DNA of 9,757 bases from Planctomycetaceae bacterium TMED10 (GCA_002168195.1 NHBP01000113.1:5629-15385); one strand, 5' to 3'. Counted from the first letter of the stretch, positions 1-7,632 are shown. A program made the numbers and translations. The notes: generated by a model from the letters alone, not told the origin.

Positions 1-978
1 GCCCTCCAGGTTTCGGGCACCGTGCAGGCAATGCGATGGAGCGAAACAAGTGACGGGGATGGCTATATCTATTCGTTCAACGGACCGCACTCGCTCTTTT
101 GCGATACAATTCGCTCGCTTCGTTCGCTGGCCATCGCGCATCGTCTTGGTCACCGCGTGCTTGATGAAAACGATGAAGCGATTTCGCTGCTTGGTCGACT
201 GCTCGAACACGCCCGGACGACGGCAAATTACAATGTCTATTATGGCGAGGGCCGCGACAATTATGATATTACGGGACGCGTGGCACACGAGGCCATTTTC
301 AACGTCAATGACGGAAATTTTCGCTGCCCGAGTACGCAGCAGGGTTATTCGCCCTTCACAACCTGGACCCGCGGCCTGGCGTGGATCATTACCGGGTATG
401 CCGAACAGTTAGAATTTCTTGCCACCTGCTCCGATGCCGAACTTAATGCCTGGGGTGGACGCCAACAAAATGAACAACTCATGCGACGGGCTGCGTGCGT
501 GACGGCGGACTTTTATATCCAAAATACGCCTACCGACGGCATTCCTTATTGGGACACCGGCGCACCGGGACTGACACAAATGGGCAACTACCTCGACCGA
601 CCGGCCGAACCTGAAAATACGCATGAACCGGTCGATAGCTCGGCCGCTGCCATTGCCGCTCAGGGTTTTTTGCGACTGGGAAACTATCTTGCCAAGGACG
701 ATCAAGCGCGTGCCGAACGCTACACCGCTGCCGGACTGACCCTTCTCGCTCGACTGCTGGAAGCACCCTATTTAAGCACCGATGCAAAGCATCAGGGACT
801 CTTGCTCCATGCCCTCTATCATCGGCCGCGTGGTTGGGACCACCAAGAAGACGACCAAATCGTCCCGCATGGGGAATCGTGCCTCTGGGGCGATTATCAT
901 CTGATGGAAGTCGGCTTGCTTGCCCAAAGGTTGGCCCGCGAAGAGACGTATCCGATTTTCTTTGGTCCGGCAAACTAA
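1..978 (+). CDS. Glycoside hydrolase family 88-like protein (unsaturated glucuronyl hydrolase type), 5' truncated by window edge
   Basis: The reading frame is open from base 1, so the true start lies outside the window; the GTG at 22 is only an internal possibility. GH88 enzymes remove 4,5-unsaturated uronic acid from oligosaccharides left by polysaccharide lyases. The visible part matches the second half of the (alpha/alpha)6 barrel. It has a segment [11 protein letters not shown], whose Asp (codon 103-105) sits where the second catalytic Asp of Bacillus UGL is expected; the motif [13 protein letters not shown], equivalent to the family's STWARGQAW; DGIPYWD, then [17 protein letters not shown], equivalent to the family's DSSAAAIAA motif; and a C-terminal [14 protein letters not shown], equivalent to WGDYY. 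The signal-peptide region cannot be judged. The stop TAA overlaps the stop of convergent rph by 4 bases. Family assignment is firm; the substrate is unknown. A GH105-type rhamnogalacturonyl hydrolase is the main alternative. Confidence 0.82.
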   Translation, partial: ALQVSGTVQAMRWSETSDGDGYIYSFNGPHSLFCDTIRSLRSLAIAHRLGHRVLDENDEAISLLGRLLEHARTTANYNVYYGEGRDNYDITGRVAHEAIFNVNDGNFRCPSTQQGYSPFTTWTRGLAWIITGYAEQLEFLATCSDAELNAWGGRQQNEQLMRRAACVTADFYIQNTPTDGIPYWDTGAPGLTQMGNYLDRPAEPENTHEPVDSSAAAIAAQGFLRLGNYLAKDDQARAERYTAAGLTLLARLLEAPYLSTDAKHQGLLLHALYHRPRGWDHQEDDQIVPHGESCLWGDYHLMEVGLLAQRLAREETYPIFFGPAN

Positions 979-1694
979 AAGGGCCAGTTTGCTCCGAGCG
1001 CTTTCTGCTGTAAAGCAGTCAGCTGCTTGATCCCTATCTTGGCAGAGCGTAAAAGATCGGCCAGTTCCTTCTCGCTGAAAGTGGCCTCTTCTCCGGTCCC
1101 CTGCACTTCCACAAAACGATTATTGCCGGTCATTACCACATTCATGTCCACTGCCGCCGCTGCATCTTCTTCGTAGTCTAAATCGAGCACGGCTCGACCG
1201 TTGACAATTCCGACACTCACGGCAGCGATACTACCGGTGAGCGGTAATGCTTCTTTCCGCGATCCGGTTGCCTTTAGCGCATCGACCAGAGCCACAAAAG
1301 CGCCGGTGATACTCGCCGTTCGCGTTCCACCATCGGCCTCCAGCACATCGCAGTCGAGCGTAACCATCCGTTCGCCGAGAGCTTCCAAATCAACGACCGC
1401 CCGTAGACTGCGACCAATCAATCGCTGGATTTCGGTGGTGCGGCCATCGATTTTGCCACCTCGGTCGCGTCGTTTGCGAGGGCTCGTGCTGCCGGGAAGC
1501 ATGTTGTACTCGGCCGTGACCCAACCTTTTCCTTTGCCTGCCATCCAGGGTGGAACATCCTCCTCGACACTTGCGGTGCAAAGAACGCGTGTCCCGCCGG
1601 CAGCAATCAAGACGCTTCCTGGAGTCGTCCGCGTATACTTCCGTTTGATTGTAATTTTACGCAAAGCGTCTTTTTTTCGTCCATCATGTCGCAT
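975..1694 (-). CDS. rph: Ribonuclease PH (tRNA nucleotidyltransferase)
   Basis: This is a 239-residue protein, the usual length for RNase PH, a cytosolic hexameric phosphorolytic 3'-5' exonuclease that trims the 3' end of tRNA precursors. The start [16 protein letters not shown] matches the family N-terminus MR-DGR. Conserved blocks follow: [14 protein letters not shown] (38-50), [14 protein letters not shown] (57-70), [16 protein letters not shown] (84-99), [20 protein letters not shown] (113-132, with the phosphate-binding Arg125) and [17 protein letters not shown] (173-189), whose Asp177 and Asp183 correspond to the metal-binding acidic pair. GGGAG lies 9 bases upstream of the ATG on the minus strand. 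It follows argF by 54 bases and is probably co-transcribed with it. No terminator is visible before the convergent GH88-like gene, whose stop codon it overlaps. The usual downstream partner rdgB is not here. Confidence 0.97.
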   Translation of the reverse strand: MRHDGRKKDALRKITIKRKYTRTTPGSVLIAAGGTRVLCTASVEEDVPPWMAGKGKGWVTAEYNMLPGSTSPRKRRDRGGKIDGRTTEIQRLIGRSLRAVVDLEALGERMVTLDCDVLEADGGTRTASITGAFVALVDALKATGSRKEALPLTGSIAAVSVGIVNGRAVLDLDYEEDAAAAVDMNVVMTGNNRFVEVQGTGEEATFSEKELADLLRSAKIGIKQLTALQQKALGANWPF

Positions 1695-1748
1695 CGTAAG
1701 ACTCTCCCAAATTTTGATTCTGTTGCGTTTGAAATTTATGCGTCGGGT

Positions 1749-2666
1749 TCAGGATTGCGTGCCCAACAACCAGGCGAGCAGACCCTTTTGGACATGCATG
1801 CGGTTTGCCGCCTGATCAAGCACCACGCTCTGTGGTCCATCAATGACATCGGTCGTCACTTCCAGGCCGCGGTGCGCTGGCATGCAGTGCATAAAGATGG
1901 CCCGTTCCGGAGCCTGTCGCATTAGTTCGGCGTTCACCTGATACGCTGAAAACGTTTCGGCTCGGCTTTGTTTTTCTGTTTCCTGCCCCATGCTGGCCCA
2001 CACATCCGTGTAAATGATCTCGGCATCGGCCACCGCCTCTTGGGGATCTTCTACCTGCTGAACCTCCGCTCCCGGAACTTCCTGGCGTACCCGTTCAAGA
2101 TAGGCAGGATCGAGTTGGTAATCGGGAGGCGACGCAGCAACGAAAGAAAAACCCATTTTCGCACAGCCCACGGCCAACGAACGCGCCACATTGTTGCCAT
2201 CGCCGATCCAGGCCAGACGCGGTTTCTTGAGCCCCCCCAAATGTTCACGCATGGTGTAAAGATCAGCAAGCGCCTGACAGGGATGAGCCTCTTCGGAAAG
2301 CCCGTTGATCACACTACAGGCACAGTGCGGTGCAAAATCGACCAGACTTTGATGCTTGCGGGTCCGCGAAACAATCACATCCACATATTGGCCGAGTACG
2401 CGTCCGCAATCCTCCACGCTTTCGCGACTCCCGAAACCGACATCTTCACCCAGAAATAAACTGCCCCCACCAAGTTGAAGAATGGCCGCTTCAAAACTGA
2501 CGCGCGTGCGCAGCGATGGTCGCTCGAAGAGCATTGCCAACACGCGTCCCGGAAGAATGGCTTCGCGAAGACCGGCGTCAAACTTTTCTTTCAAGTCGCG
2601 CGTGATCGTGAAAATGGTCTCTAATTCGGCAGGTTCCACATCAAAAAGGGTAAGCAAATGTCGCAT
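1749..2666 (-). CDS. argF: Ornithine carbamoyltransferase
   Basis: The 305-residue enzyme condenses ornithine with carbamoyl phosphate to give citrulline, the sixth step of arginine synthesis, in the cytosol. The carbamoyl-phosphate loop is PSLRTRVSFE (50-59), a common variant of STRTR. HPCQALADL (128-136) is the second carbamoyl-phosphate motif. DVWASMGQE (221-229) is the SMG ornithine-binding loop, and FMHCMPAHRG (258-267) carries the catalytic Cys in the HCLP-type motif. The SMG loop and the length argue for ornithine rather than aspartate carbamoyltransferase. The start follows the typical MRHLLTLFDV N-terminus; no clear Shine-Dalgarno precedes it, and an out-of-frame ATG lies 5 bases upstream. 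It sits 62 bases after argD, with a 9-base T run and a 5-base C run in the gap on the coding strand, and 54 bases before rph. Confidence 0.96.
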   Translation of the reverse strand: MRHLLTLFDVEPAELETIFTITRDLKEKFDAGLREAILPGRVLAMLFERPSLRTRVSFEAAILQLGGGSLFLGEDVGFGSRESVEDCGRVLGQYVDVIVSRTRKHQSLVDFAPHCACSVINGLSEEAHPCQALADLYTMREHLGGLKKPRLAWIGDGNNVARSLAVGCAKMGFSFVAASPPDYQLDPAYLERVRQEVPGAEVQQVEDPQEAVADAEIIYTDVWASMGQETEKQSRAETFSAYQVNAELMRQAPERAIFMHCMPAHRGLEVTTDVIDGPQSVVLDQAANRMHVQKGLLAWLLGTQS

Positions 2667-2728
2667 AGCATTTTTTTCGCTGGTATCGATAAAGGTGGAA
2701 ATAAACTCTGAATGAAAAAAAAAGGGGG

Positions 2729-3925
2729 TTATGAGACTTCACGGATAACTTGTGCCAAAATATTGCAACCCTCTTCCGCCTCGCTATCGCTGAGAGTCAT
2801 CGCCGGCAGCAAGCGAATCACGCGTTCCTGAGTGCAGTTGACCAGGAGGCCTTCCTCCAAACAACGTTGGACAACAGCCGCCCCATCCGCATCGACCTGA
2901 AGGCCAATCATCAGTCCAAGGATGCGAACTTCGCTAATCGATGAACACGCTGCTGCCAACTCCTGAAACCGTGAGCGAAAATAGTCGGAAAGCACCCCAA
3001 CGCGCTCGAGCAACCTCTGGTCCTCAATCATCTCCAGCGTTGCGATGCCGGCCGCCGCAGCAATCGGGTTACCTCCGAAAGTAGCCGCGTGCATGCCCGG
3101 ACGCAGACTCGGTGCGATCTCGGGTTTGGTGAGCAGAGCCCCGCCGGCGATTCCGCCACAAAGTGATTTAGCGAGCGTCATGACATCAGGCACGACGCCA
3201 AAATGCTGATAAGCAAACCACTCTCCGGTTCGTCCACAACCGGTCTGCACTTCGTCAAAGACCAGCAGCATCTCCTGGGCATCGCACATTTCCCGCAGAC
3301 CTTCCAAAAACCCTGACGGCGGCAGATTAATGCCCCCTTCACCCTGCACCGGTTCAACCATGATTGCACAGGTCTCGTCGTCAACGAGTTTGCGAACTGC
3401 CTCAAGATCACCGAAAGGAGCGTAGCGGAAACCCGCCATCAACGGCCCAATTCCCTCGTGATATTTAACCTGCCCGGTTGCCGCCGTCGCTCCCAGCGTT
3501 CGCCCATGAAAGCCACCGGTGAAAGTAATGATTTTGAATCGCTCACGCGGTGTGTGCAGTCGCACGAGTTTAATCGCCGCTTCGTTGGCTTCGGTTCCAG
3601 AATTACAGAAAAAAGCCTGGCCCCCAAAGGATCGCTCAGAAAGCAATTCGGCCCAGCGTCCCTGCGACGCGGTGTACCAGGTGTTGGGCACGTGAATCAA
3701 TTCGTCGACCTGTGCCTTGACTGCAGCCACGACGGGCGAAGGACAGTGCCCCAGGAGATTACAGCCCCATCCAGGAAAAAGATCCAAATAGCGACGATTT
3801 GCACTATCCCAGACATGCGAGCCTTCTCCTCGCACTAACTCCACGGGAAACCGCCCGTAGTTGGGAACGACAAACCGCTCGAACTGATCGCGGATTGCAT
3901 CGGTCTTCGATGGCTCGATGCTCAT
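2729..3925 (-). CDS. argD: Acetylornithine aminotransferase (PLP-dependent)
   Basis: The 398-residue class III aminotransferase converts N-acetylglutamate semialdehyde to N-acetylornithine using glutamate, the fourth arginine step. It is a cytosolic PLP enzyme of fold type I. Visible motifs are [13 protein letters not shown] (108-120, phosphate cup), [10 protein letters not shown] (137-146), VEPVQGEGG (190-198), [14 protein letters not shown] (221-234, Asp224 bonding the PLP ring nitrogen) and TLAKSLCGG (250-258), where Lys253 is the Schiff-base lysine. TFGGNP (282-287) is also conserved. GAGGA sits 7 bases before the ATG. The ATG overlaps the argB TGA in an ATGA arrangement, indicating translational coupling. 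Because it is the only such gene in an argB-argD-argF set, ArgD is favoured over succinylornithine, GABA or ornithine aminotransferase. It may also serve as the diaminopimelate-pathway DapC, as in E. coli, but that is inference. Confidence 0.95.
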   Translation of the reverse strand: MSIEPSKTDAIRDQFERFVVPNYGRFPVELVRGEGSHVWDSANRRYLDLFPGWGCNLLGHCPSPVVAAVKAQVDELIHVPNTWYTASQGRWAELLSERSFGGQAFFCNSGTEANEAAIKLVRLHTPRERFKIITFTGGFHGRTLGATAATGQVKYHEGIGPLMAGFRYAPFGDLEAVRKLVDDETCAIMVEPVQGEGGINLPPSGFLEGLREMCDAQEMLLVFDEVQTGCGRTGEWFAYQHFGVVPDVMTLAKSLCGGIAGGALLTKPEIAPSLRPGMHAATFGGNPIAAAAGIATLEMIEDQRLLERVGVLSDYFRSRFQELAAACSSISEVRILGLMIGLQVDADGAAVVQRCLEEGLLVNCTQERVIRLLPAMTLSDSEAEEGCNILAQVIREVS

Positions 3926-4812
3926 GATTTGTTCCTCAAAATCTGAGTGCCGACACCTTCGTTCGTATAAATTTCAAGTAACAGGGAGTGTCTTAATCGC
4001 CCATCAATAATGTGCGCTTTGGCCACGCCCGCCTCGAGCGTTTCCAGACAAGCCTGTACCTTGGGAATCATGCCTGCCTCAATAACGCCGCTGTCGATCA
4101 GATCCCCGGCTTCCAGCGGAGAAAGGGTGCTGATCAGGGAGAGTGGGTCCGACTTGTCGCGACAAACCCCATTCACATCGCTCAAGAGGACCAGTTTCTC
4201 CGCCCCGAGCGCCTCGGCCACCGCCCTCGCGGCAGTATCTGCATTCACGTTGAACTTCTGGGTTTCGTCTTTATCGCTCAGACACATGGAGGGAATCACA
4301 GGAACCGTTCCCGCATAACTGAGGTTTTCGATCACCATCCGATCGACACGTGTTACCTCCCCCACATGGCCTAAATCGACTTGCTCTCCTCGGGCATCGT
4401 TCAGTTGGAGTTTTTGGCCGAAGAGAACATTACTCGATTTGAAATTCAGGGGCATCGCTCGCCCACCAAGCTCTTCGATTTTATTTGCAATTTTTTCATT
4501 CACTTCACCGGTAAGCACCCGCTCCACAATAGAGAGTGCGACCGAATCGGTGACCCGTCGACCTTGTACAAATTCAGGCTCGAGCCCCGCGGCCTCCATC
4601 GCGCGGCTGATCGCCGCTCCGCCTCCATGAACAATCACAGGTCGCATACCCACCGTTTCCATGAAGACGACGTCCAGCAGCAGATGGGCAAGCGCAACCT
4701 CATCCTCCATCACACTTCCACCGAGTTTGATGACGGTCACTTTATCGCGGAGTGCTCGAATCCAGCCCAAAGCCTCAATGAGGACATCCGCTTTTTCGAT
4801 CGCTTGCTGCAT
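3922..4812 (-). CDS. argB: Acetylglutamate kinase
   Basis: From the chosen ATG at 4812 the protein has 296 residues, the usual size; it phosphorylates N-acetylglutamate, the second arginine step. The start [19 protein letters not shown] opens directly into the N-terminal helix typical of arginine-inhibited hexameric kinases (Pseudomonas, Thermotoga), so feedback inhibition is likely. [58 protein letters not shown] and [20 protein letters not shown] follow in family order. Two sites differ from the common forms: HGGG is followed by A instead of P, and the usual LxGKDxxL-type segment reads LNFKSSNVL. The frame stays open upstream to an ATG at 4929, which would add 39 Pro/Gly/Ser/Thr-rich residues with no family match; a terminator-like hairpin lies inside that stretch, so I prefer 4812. 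Neither start has a good Shine-Dalgarno. The 3' end overlaps argD by ATGA. Confidence 0.93.
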   Translation of the reverse strand: MQQAIEKADVLIEALGWIRALRDKVTVIKLGGSVMEDEVALAHLLLDVVFMETVGMRPVIVHGGGAAISRAMEAAGLEPEFVQGRRVTDSVALSIVERVLTGEVNEKIANKIEELGGRAMPLNFKSSNVLFGQKLQLNDARGEQVDLGHVGEVTRVDRMVIENLSYAGTVPVIPSMCLSDKDETQKFNVNADTAARAVAEALGAEKLVLLSDVNGVCRDKSDPLSLISTLSPLEAGDLIDSGVIEAGMIPKVQACLETLEAGVAKAHIIDGRLRHSLLLEIYTNEGVGTQILRNKS

Positions 4813-4833
4813 CGGCACAGTCTTGATCCCCGA

Positions 4834-4851
4834 CCCCGTAAACCCCGTAAA
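4834..4851. repeat. 9-bp tandem repeat, two perfect copies
   Basis: CCCCGTAAA occurs twice head to tail on the plus strand (4834-4842 and 4843-4851) and is followed by C, so 10 bases of the pattern are partly continued. It lies between the hairpin at 4860-4886 and the preferred argB start. If the longer argB start were used, it would encode a repeated Phe-Thr-Gly. Confidence 0.8.
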
Positions 4852-4886
4852 CAAAGAAACCCCAGTTCCGGGAAAGGAACTTGGGG
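4848..4886 (-). promoter_or_regulatory. Hairpin plus T-rich run upstream of argB (candidate attenuator)
   Basis: On the minus strand the arms CCCC-A-AGTTCC (4886-4876) and GGAACTGGGG (4869-4860) form a 10-bp stem with a single bulged A and a 6-base loop. It is followed immediately by TTTCTTTGTTTA (4859-4848). This is the form of an intrinsic terminator reading toward argB. No minus-strand gene lies upstream that it could end. It therefore sits in what would be the arg leader, 35 bases before the ATG at 4812. The T run is interrupted by C and G, so termination may be weak. On the plus strand the same hairpin has no T run after it. Function is inferred. Confidence 0.38.
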
Positions 4887-5054
4887 GAATCTTTGAGCCT
4901 AGCAGATGATTCGGCGCCGGAAAAGCCATAAGCAGGCAATCTCAAGCCACCGCCGGAGTCTCTAGTCGACTTGCGATAGATCGGTCATAGTACCGCTTTG
5001 CAGCGCGGCGCTCTGCGCAGAAAGCCAAGAAAACAGGGGTAAATAAGGGAAGCG

Positions 5055-5807
5055 ATGAAACAACGTACCGCAATCGTGATGGCAGCCGGTAAAGGGACCC
5101 GCATGCAGTCGGATTTACCCAAAGTCCTTGTCCCCGTTCGTGGCCGACCCATGATTGAGTACGCTCTGGATGCGCTCCGGCGGGCGGGCGTCAACAGGCA
5201 GATCGTCGTCATCGGCCATCGGGGAGATTTGGTCCGCCAGCAGCTTGCCGATCGGGAGGACGTCGTCTTTGCAGAGCAGACAGAGCAACTTGGTACCGGA
5301 CATGCCGTTATGATGTGTCGCGAAGCCTTGAGCGAGACCGAGGGCGCGGTACTGATTGTGGCGGGTGATTCGCCGCTGATGCAAGCCGAATCGATCACTG
5401 CCCTGTTCGACGCGTTTGATTCTCGCCAGCCAGCATGTATTCTAGGAACAGGTTACCGCGACGATCCGACCGGTTTCGGCCGCGTCGTTCGCGATGAGCA
5501 GAACCGTTTTATTGGGATCGTCGAACAAAAAGACGCGACTTCTGAACAACAACAGCTCAAAGAAGTTAATTTGAGTTGTTATGTTTTTGAGTGTGGGGAC
5601 TTGCTCGCTTCACTTGATGCGCTCGACAATACCAATGCGCAGGGTGAATATTACATTACGGATTGTCCGGGACTAATCATGGCTGCAGGGAAAGAGGTGA
5701 TGGCTCTCGACGTGCTCAAGCCGTGCGAGTCGCTGAGCATTAACACGATGGAAGACCTTGCCGTTGTCGAAGCTGAAATGGAACGCCTTCAGGCAAATGC
5801 CTCATGA
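5055..5807 (+). CDS. glmU: GlmU-type UTP:sugar-1-phosphate uridylyltransferase, pyrophosphorylase domain only
   Basis: The 250-residue protein equals the N-terminal half of GlmU, which makes UDP-GlcNAc from GlcNAc-1-phosphate and UTP for peptidoglycan and LPS. The Rossmann-like nucleotidyltransferase fold opens with VMAAGKGTRMQSDLPKVL (8-25, the LxxGxGTRM...PK signature). EQLGTGHAV (77-85) binds UTP. AGDSPL (103-108) supplies metal-binding Asp105. DDPTGFGRVVRD (136-147), IVEQKDAT (155-162), EVNLSCYVF (170-178) and NAQGEYYITD (194-203) match GlmU closely. SINTMEDLAVVE (228-239) includes Asn230, the likely counterpart of the second metal-site Asn. The left-handed beta-helix acetyltransferase half (about 200 residues in E. 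coli) is absent, and the next gene begins at once. AAGGGA precedes the ATG. The stop overlaps prs by ATGA, and glmU-prs adjacency supports the GlmU call. A different sugar nucleotide as product remains possible. Confidence 0.86.
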   Translation: MKQRTAIVMAAGKGTRMQSDLPKVLVPVRGRPMIEYALDALRRAGVNRQIVVIGHRGDLVRQQLADREDVVFAEQTEQLGTGHAVMMCREALSETEGAVLIVAGDSPLMQAESITALFDAFDSRQPACILGTGYRDDPTGFGRVVRDEQNRFIGIVEQKDATSEQQQLKEVNLSCYVFECGDLLASLDALDNTNAQGEYYITDCPGLIMAAGKEVMALDVLKPCESLSINTMEDLAVVEAEMERLQANAS

Positions 5808-6748
5808 AAGACATTAAAATATTTAGCGGTCGGGCCAATCCCGAACTTTCGGAACGTATCTGCAAGTATCTCGGGTTACCTCGAGGCAAGATCACGCTCG
5901 GTGATTTTCCAGACGGTGAAATCTCGTGCAAGATCGAGGAAGATATTCGTGGTCGGGATGTATTTCTCATCCAGCCCACCGGGCCACCGGTCAACAACAA
6001 TCTCATGGAGTTGTTGATCATGATCGAAAGTTGCAAACGCGCCAGTGCCGAGAGAGTAACGGCCGTGATGCCCTACTATGGCTATGCTCGCCAAGACCGT
6101 AAAGATGAAGGACGGGTGCCGATCACCGCAAAACTGGTTGCCAATCTGATTACCCGTGCGGGTGCGGATCGGGTACTCACCATGGATTTGCACGCGGCCC
6201 AAATCCAGGGATTCTTCGATGTTCCGGTCGATCACCTTTACGCCGCACCGGTATTAAACGAATACTTTCAATCCCATCAAATCGTGGGCGATAAGATCGT
6301 GATTGTGAGTCCCGATGAGGGCAGCATCAAGCGGGCACTCGGACACGTTAAACGACTTGGCGGCAAGTTGGCAATTGTCGATAAACGGCGAAGCAGTGCC
6401 GAGAAAACCAGCCAGGAAAACATTATCGGCGGCCCGGTCGACGGGAAGGTTGTGCTGATGTTCGATGACATTGTCAGTACCGCCGGATCGATCTGTGGCG
6501 CTGCGGAAATTCTCCAGCGGAACGGTGCTGCGGAGATTCACGTGGCGGCCACCCATGGTGTGCTTTGTGGTCCCGCGATTGAACGACTCAAAGAGGCACC
6601 GATTACCAGCGTCGTGCTGACCGACACCATTCCGCTTCGTGCGGATCAATTATTGCCTAAAATAACCGTGCTTAGCGTCTCGACGCTGCTCGGCGAGGGA
6701 ATCAAGCGAATTCATCGCAACGAGTCGGTGAGCCGTCTTTTTGACTGA
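5804..6748 (+). CDS. prs: Ribose-phosphate pyrophosphokinase (PRPP synthetase)
   Basis: The 314-residue protein has the standard class I length. It makes PRPP from ribose-5-phosphate and ATP for purine, pyrimidine, NAD, His and Trp synthesis. It shows the N-terminal FSGRANPELSERI (7-19), GDFPDGEI (33-40), the ATP-binding YGYARQDRK (92-100), TMDLHAAQIQGFF (126-138, metal-binding His130), the catalytic flexible-loop residues VDKRR (192-196) and the PRPP loop FDDIVSTAGSI (220-230). The PRPP loop is usually DDxIDTAGT, so Val-Ser replaces Ile-Asp; the two leading acidic residues are kept. Translation probably couples to the preceding gene through the ATGA overlap; no strong Shine-Dalgarno is visible. 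A 199-base gap follows before rplY. Confidence 0.97.
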   Translation: MKDIKIFSGRANPELSERICKYLGLPRGKITLGDFPDGEISCKIEEDIRGRDVFLIQPTGPPVNNNLMELLIMIESCKRASAERVTAVMPYYGYARQDRKDEGRVPITAKLVANLITRAGADRVLTMDLHAAQIQGFFDVPVDHLYAAPVLNEYFQSHQIVGDKIVIVSPDEGSIKRALGHVKRLGGKLAIVDKRRSSAEKTSQENIIGGPVDGKVVLMFDDIVSTAGSICGAAEILQRNGAAEIHVAATHGVLCGPAIERLKEAPITSVVLTDTIPLRADQLLPKITVLSVSTLLGEGIKRIHRNESVSRLFD

Positions 6749-6764
6749 CCCAGGCGACCCTGGG
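6749..6764 (+). other. Short hairpin directly after the prs stop
   Basis: CCCAGG (6749-6754), loop CGAC and CCTGGG (6759-6764) form a 6-bp stem starting on the base after the TGA. No T run follows, so it is not a convincing intrinsic terminator. It may protect the 3' end or be a weak pause site. Confidence 0.35.
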
Positions 6765-6771
6765 ACCCAAA

Positions 6772-6799
6772 GCGGAGTCAGAAAGGCGGAGTCAGAAAG
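6772..6799. repeat. Perfect 14-bp tandem duplication
   Basis: GCGGAGTCAGAAAG is repeated exactly at 6772-6785 and 6786-6799, in the 199-base gap between prs and rplY. No coding sequence uses it. The gap (6749-6947) otherwise holds only the hairpin above and the promoter-like inverted repeat below. Confidence 0.9.
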
Positions 6800-6874
6800 C
6801 ACCTCCTGCCGGCCCTGCTGTGCCCCTCCGGGAATCAACGCACGAAAACCCTCAAATCAGGTCCGGGCTCGGCC

Positions 6875-6903
6875 TTGAAATTGTCTCCCTTTATGCGACA
6901 ATT
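6875..6903 (+). promoter_or_regulatory. Candidate rplY promoter with overlapping inverted repeat
   Basis: TTGAAA (6875-6880, 5 of 6 to the sigma70 -35 hexamer) and GACAAT (6897-6902, 4 of 6 to the -10) are separated by 16 bases, about 45 bases before the rplY start. The perfect inverted repeat AATTGTC (6879-6885) and GACAATT (6897-6903), spaced by 11 bases, overlaps both hexamers, as an operator would. Promoter consensus in this lineage is poorly known to me, so this is a suggestion from sequence only. Confidence 0.3.
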
Positions 6904-6947
6904 GCCCAATTACCTTTAGAATTCGTCCCGGTGGAGAGGGCCTTCCG

Positions 6948-7589
6948 ATGGCAGATACACTCGAAGCAAAGAAACGCGATACGCGTGGTAAACGTAATGC
7001 CCGCCGGGATCGCGCAGCGGGTCGCACGCCCGCAGTACTTTATGGACACGGTGCTGAAAATCTGAGTCTCTCGGTCGACAGCACCGCTTTGGCAACAGCG
7101 GTACAGCACGGCAGCCCCTTGGTTGAACTCTCGGGAGATGTGAAGCAGAGTGCCCTGATGAGCGATATTCAATGGGATCCGATGGGCGCACATATTCTGC
7201 ATATCGATTTCACCCGAGTCAAAGCGGATGAGCGCATCGAAGTTTCGGTCAGCATTGAACTCCGTGGAATATCGCCTGGTACTAACGTGGGTGGCGTCGT
7301 GAATCAAGCGATCCACGACACACTCGTCGAATGTGCCGCGGCAGCGATTCCTGAAAAAATTGAAATCAATATCAATCACCTCGAACTCGGGGCATCCATT
7401 TCAGCCTCAGAGATTGAATTACCCGAGGATGTGAATTTAGTCTGTAGTCCCGATACGATATTCGTGCAGTGCAGTGAGCCATTGCCGGAAATGGATGACG
7501 ATGAGGGGCAACTCAGCACAGAAGGCGCGGAGCCGGAGGTGATTGGGCGTAAGGCAGCAGAGGAAGAGGCGGGGGATGCGGAGTCCTAA
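6948..7589 (+). CDS. rplY: 50S ribosomal protein L25, general stress protein Ctc (long form)
   Basis: The 213-residue protein is the two-domain CTC/TL5 form of L25, which binds 5S rRNA in the central protuberance; E. coli L25 has only 94 residues. The N-terminal domain (about 5-92) contains EAKKRDTRGKRNARR, GRTPAVLYGHG (25-35) and DIQWDPMGAHILHIDFTRV (73-91), a family signature. The beta-rich C-terminal domain (about 95-176) contains RGISPGTNVGGVVNQ (106-120), IPEKIEININHLELGASI (134-151) and LPEDVNLV. An acidic Glu/Asp-rich tail covers 180-213. GGTGGAGAGG precedes the ATG at roughly 8-11 bases. Its place between prs and pth matches the Bacillus ctc locus. It likely has its own promoter in the preceding gap. 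Confidence 0.95.
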   Translation: MADTLEAKKRDTRGKRNARRDRAAGRTPAVLYGHGAENLSLSVDSTALATAVQHGSPLVELSGDVKQSALMSDIQWDPMGAHILHIDFTRVKADERIEVSVSIELRGISPGTNVGGVVNQAIHDTLVECAAAAIPEKIEININHLELGASISASEIELPEDVNLVCSPDTIFVQCSEPLPEMDDDEGQLSTEGAEPEVIGRKAAEEEAGDAES

Positions 7590-7632
7590 AGAGACGCCCG
7601 ATCAAAATGATTGCTGTCCTTGAGACTGTTCG

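Larger units (their letters stand above)
4813..5054. other. Divergent intergenic region between argB and glmU
   Basis: This is the only place where transcription diverges, so promoters for both operons are expected here. I see no pair of -35/-10 hexamers with acceptable spacing on either strand and no recognisable ArgR box. The stretch contains the hairpin and tandem repeat described separately, plus a short GC-rich self-complementary patch near 5000-5020 (AGCGC-G-GCGCT). If argB started at 4929 the gap would be 125 bases. Confidence 0.6.

Noticed and set aside
530..973. 147-codon minus-strand frame opposite the GH88-like gene
   Set aside because: The plus strand carries clear GH88 motifs over the same bases; the antisense product looks like nothing known.
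1201..1815. Long open frame (204 codons) on the plus strand, antisense to rph
   Set aside because: It lies opposite the fully conserved rph sequence, has no recognisable domain and low-complexity Arg/Ser/Pro content typical of antisense shadows.
1968..2459. 163-codon plus-strand frame opposite argF
   Set aside because: Fully inside a conserved gene on the other strand, with no start signal or domain.
4381..4896. 171-codon plus-strand frame opposite argB
   Set aside because: Antisense to conserved argB blocks; its His/Arg-rich composition is what the reverse frame of such a gene gives.
4930..5054. ArgR box or sigma70 promoters in the divergent region
   Set aside because: I scanned both strands and found no hexamer pair with acceptable spacing and no AT-rich ArgR-like palindrome.
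6820..7065. 81-codon plus-strand frame spanning the prs-rplY gap
   Set aside because: Half of it overlaps the start of rplY in another frame, there is no Shine-Dalgarno, and the product has no family features.
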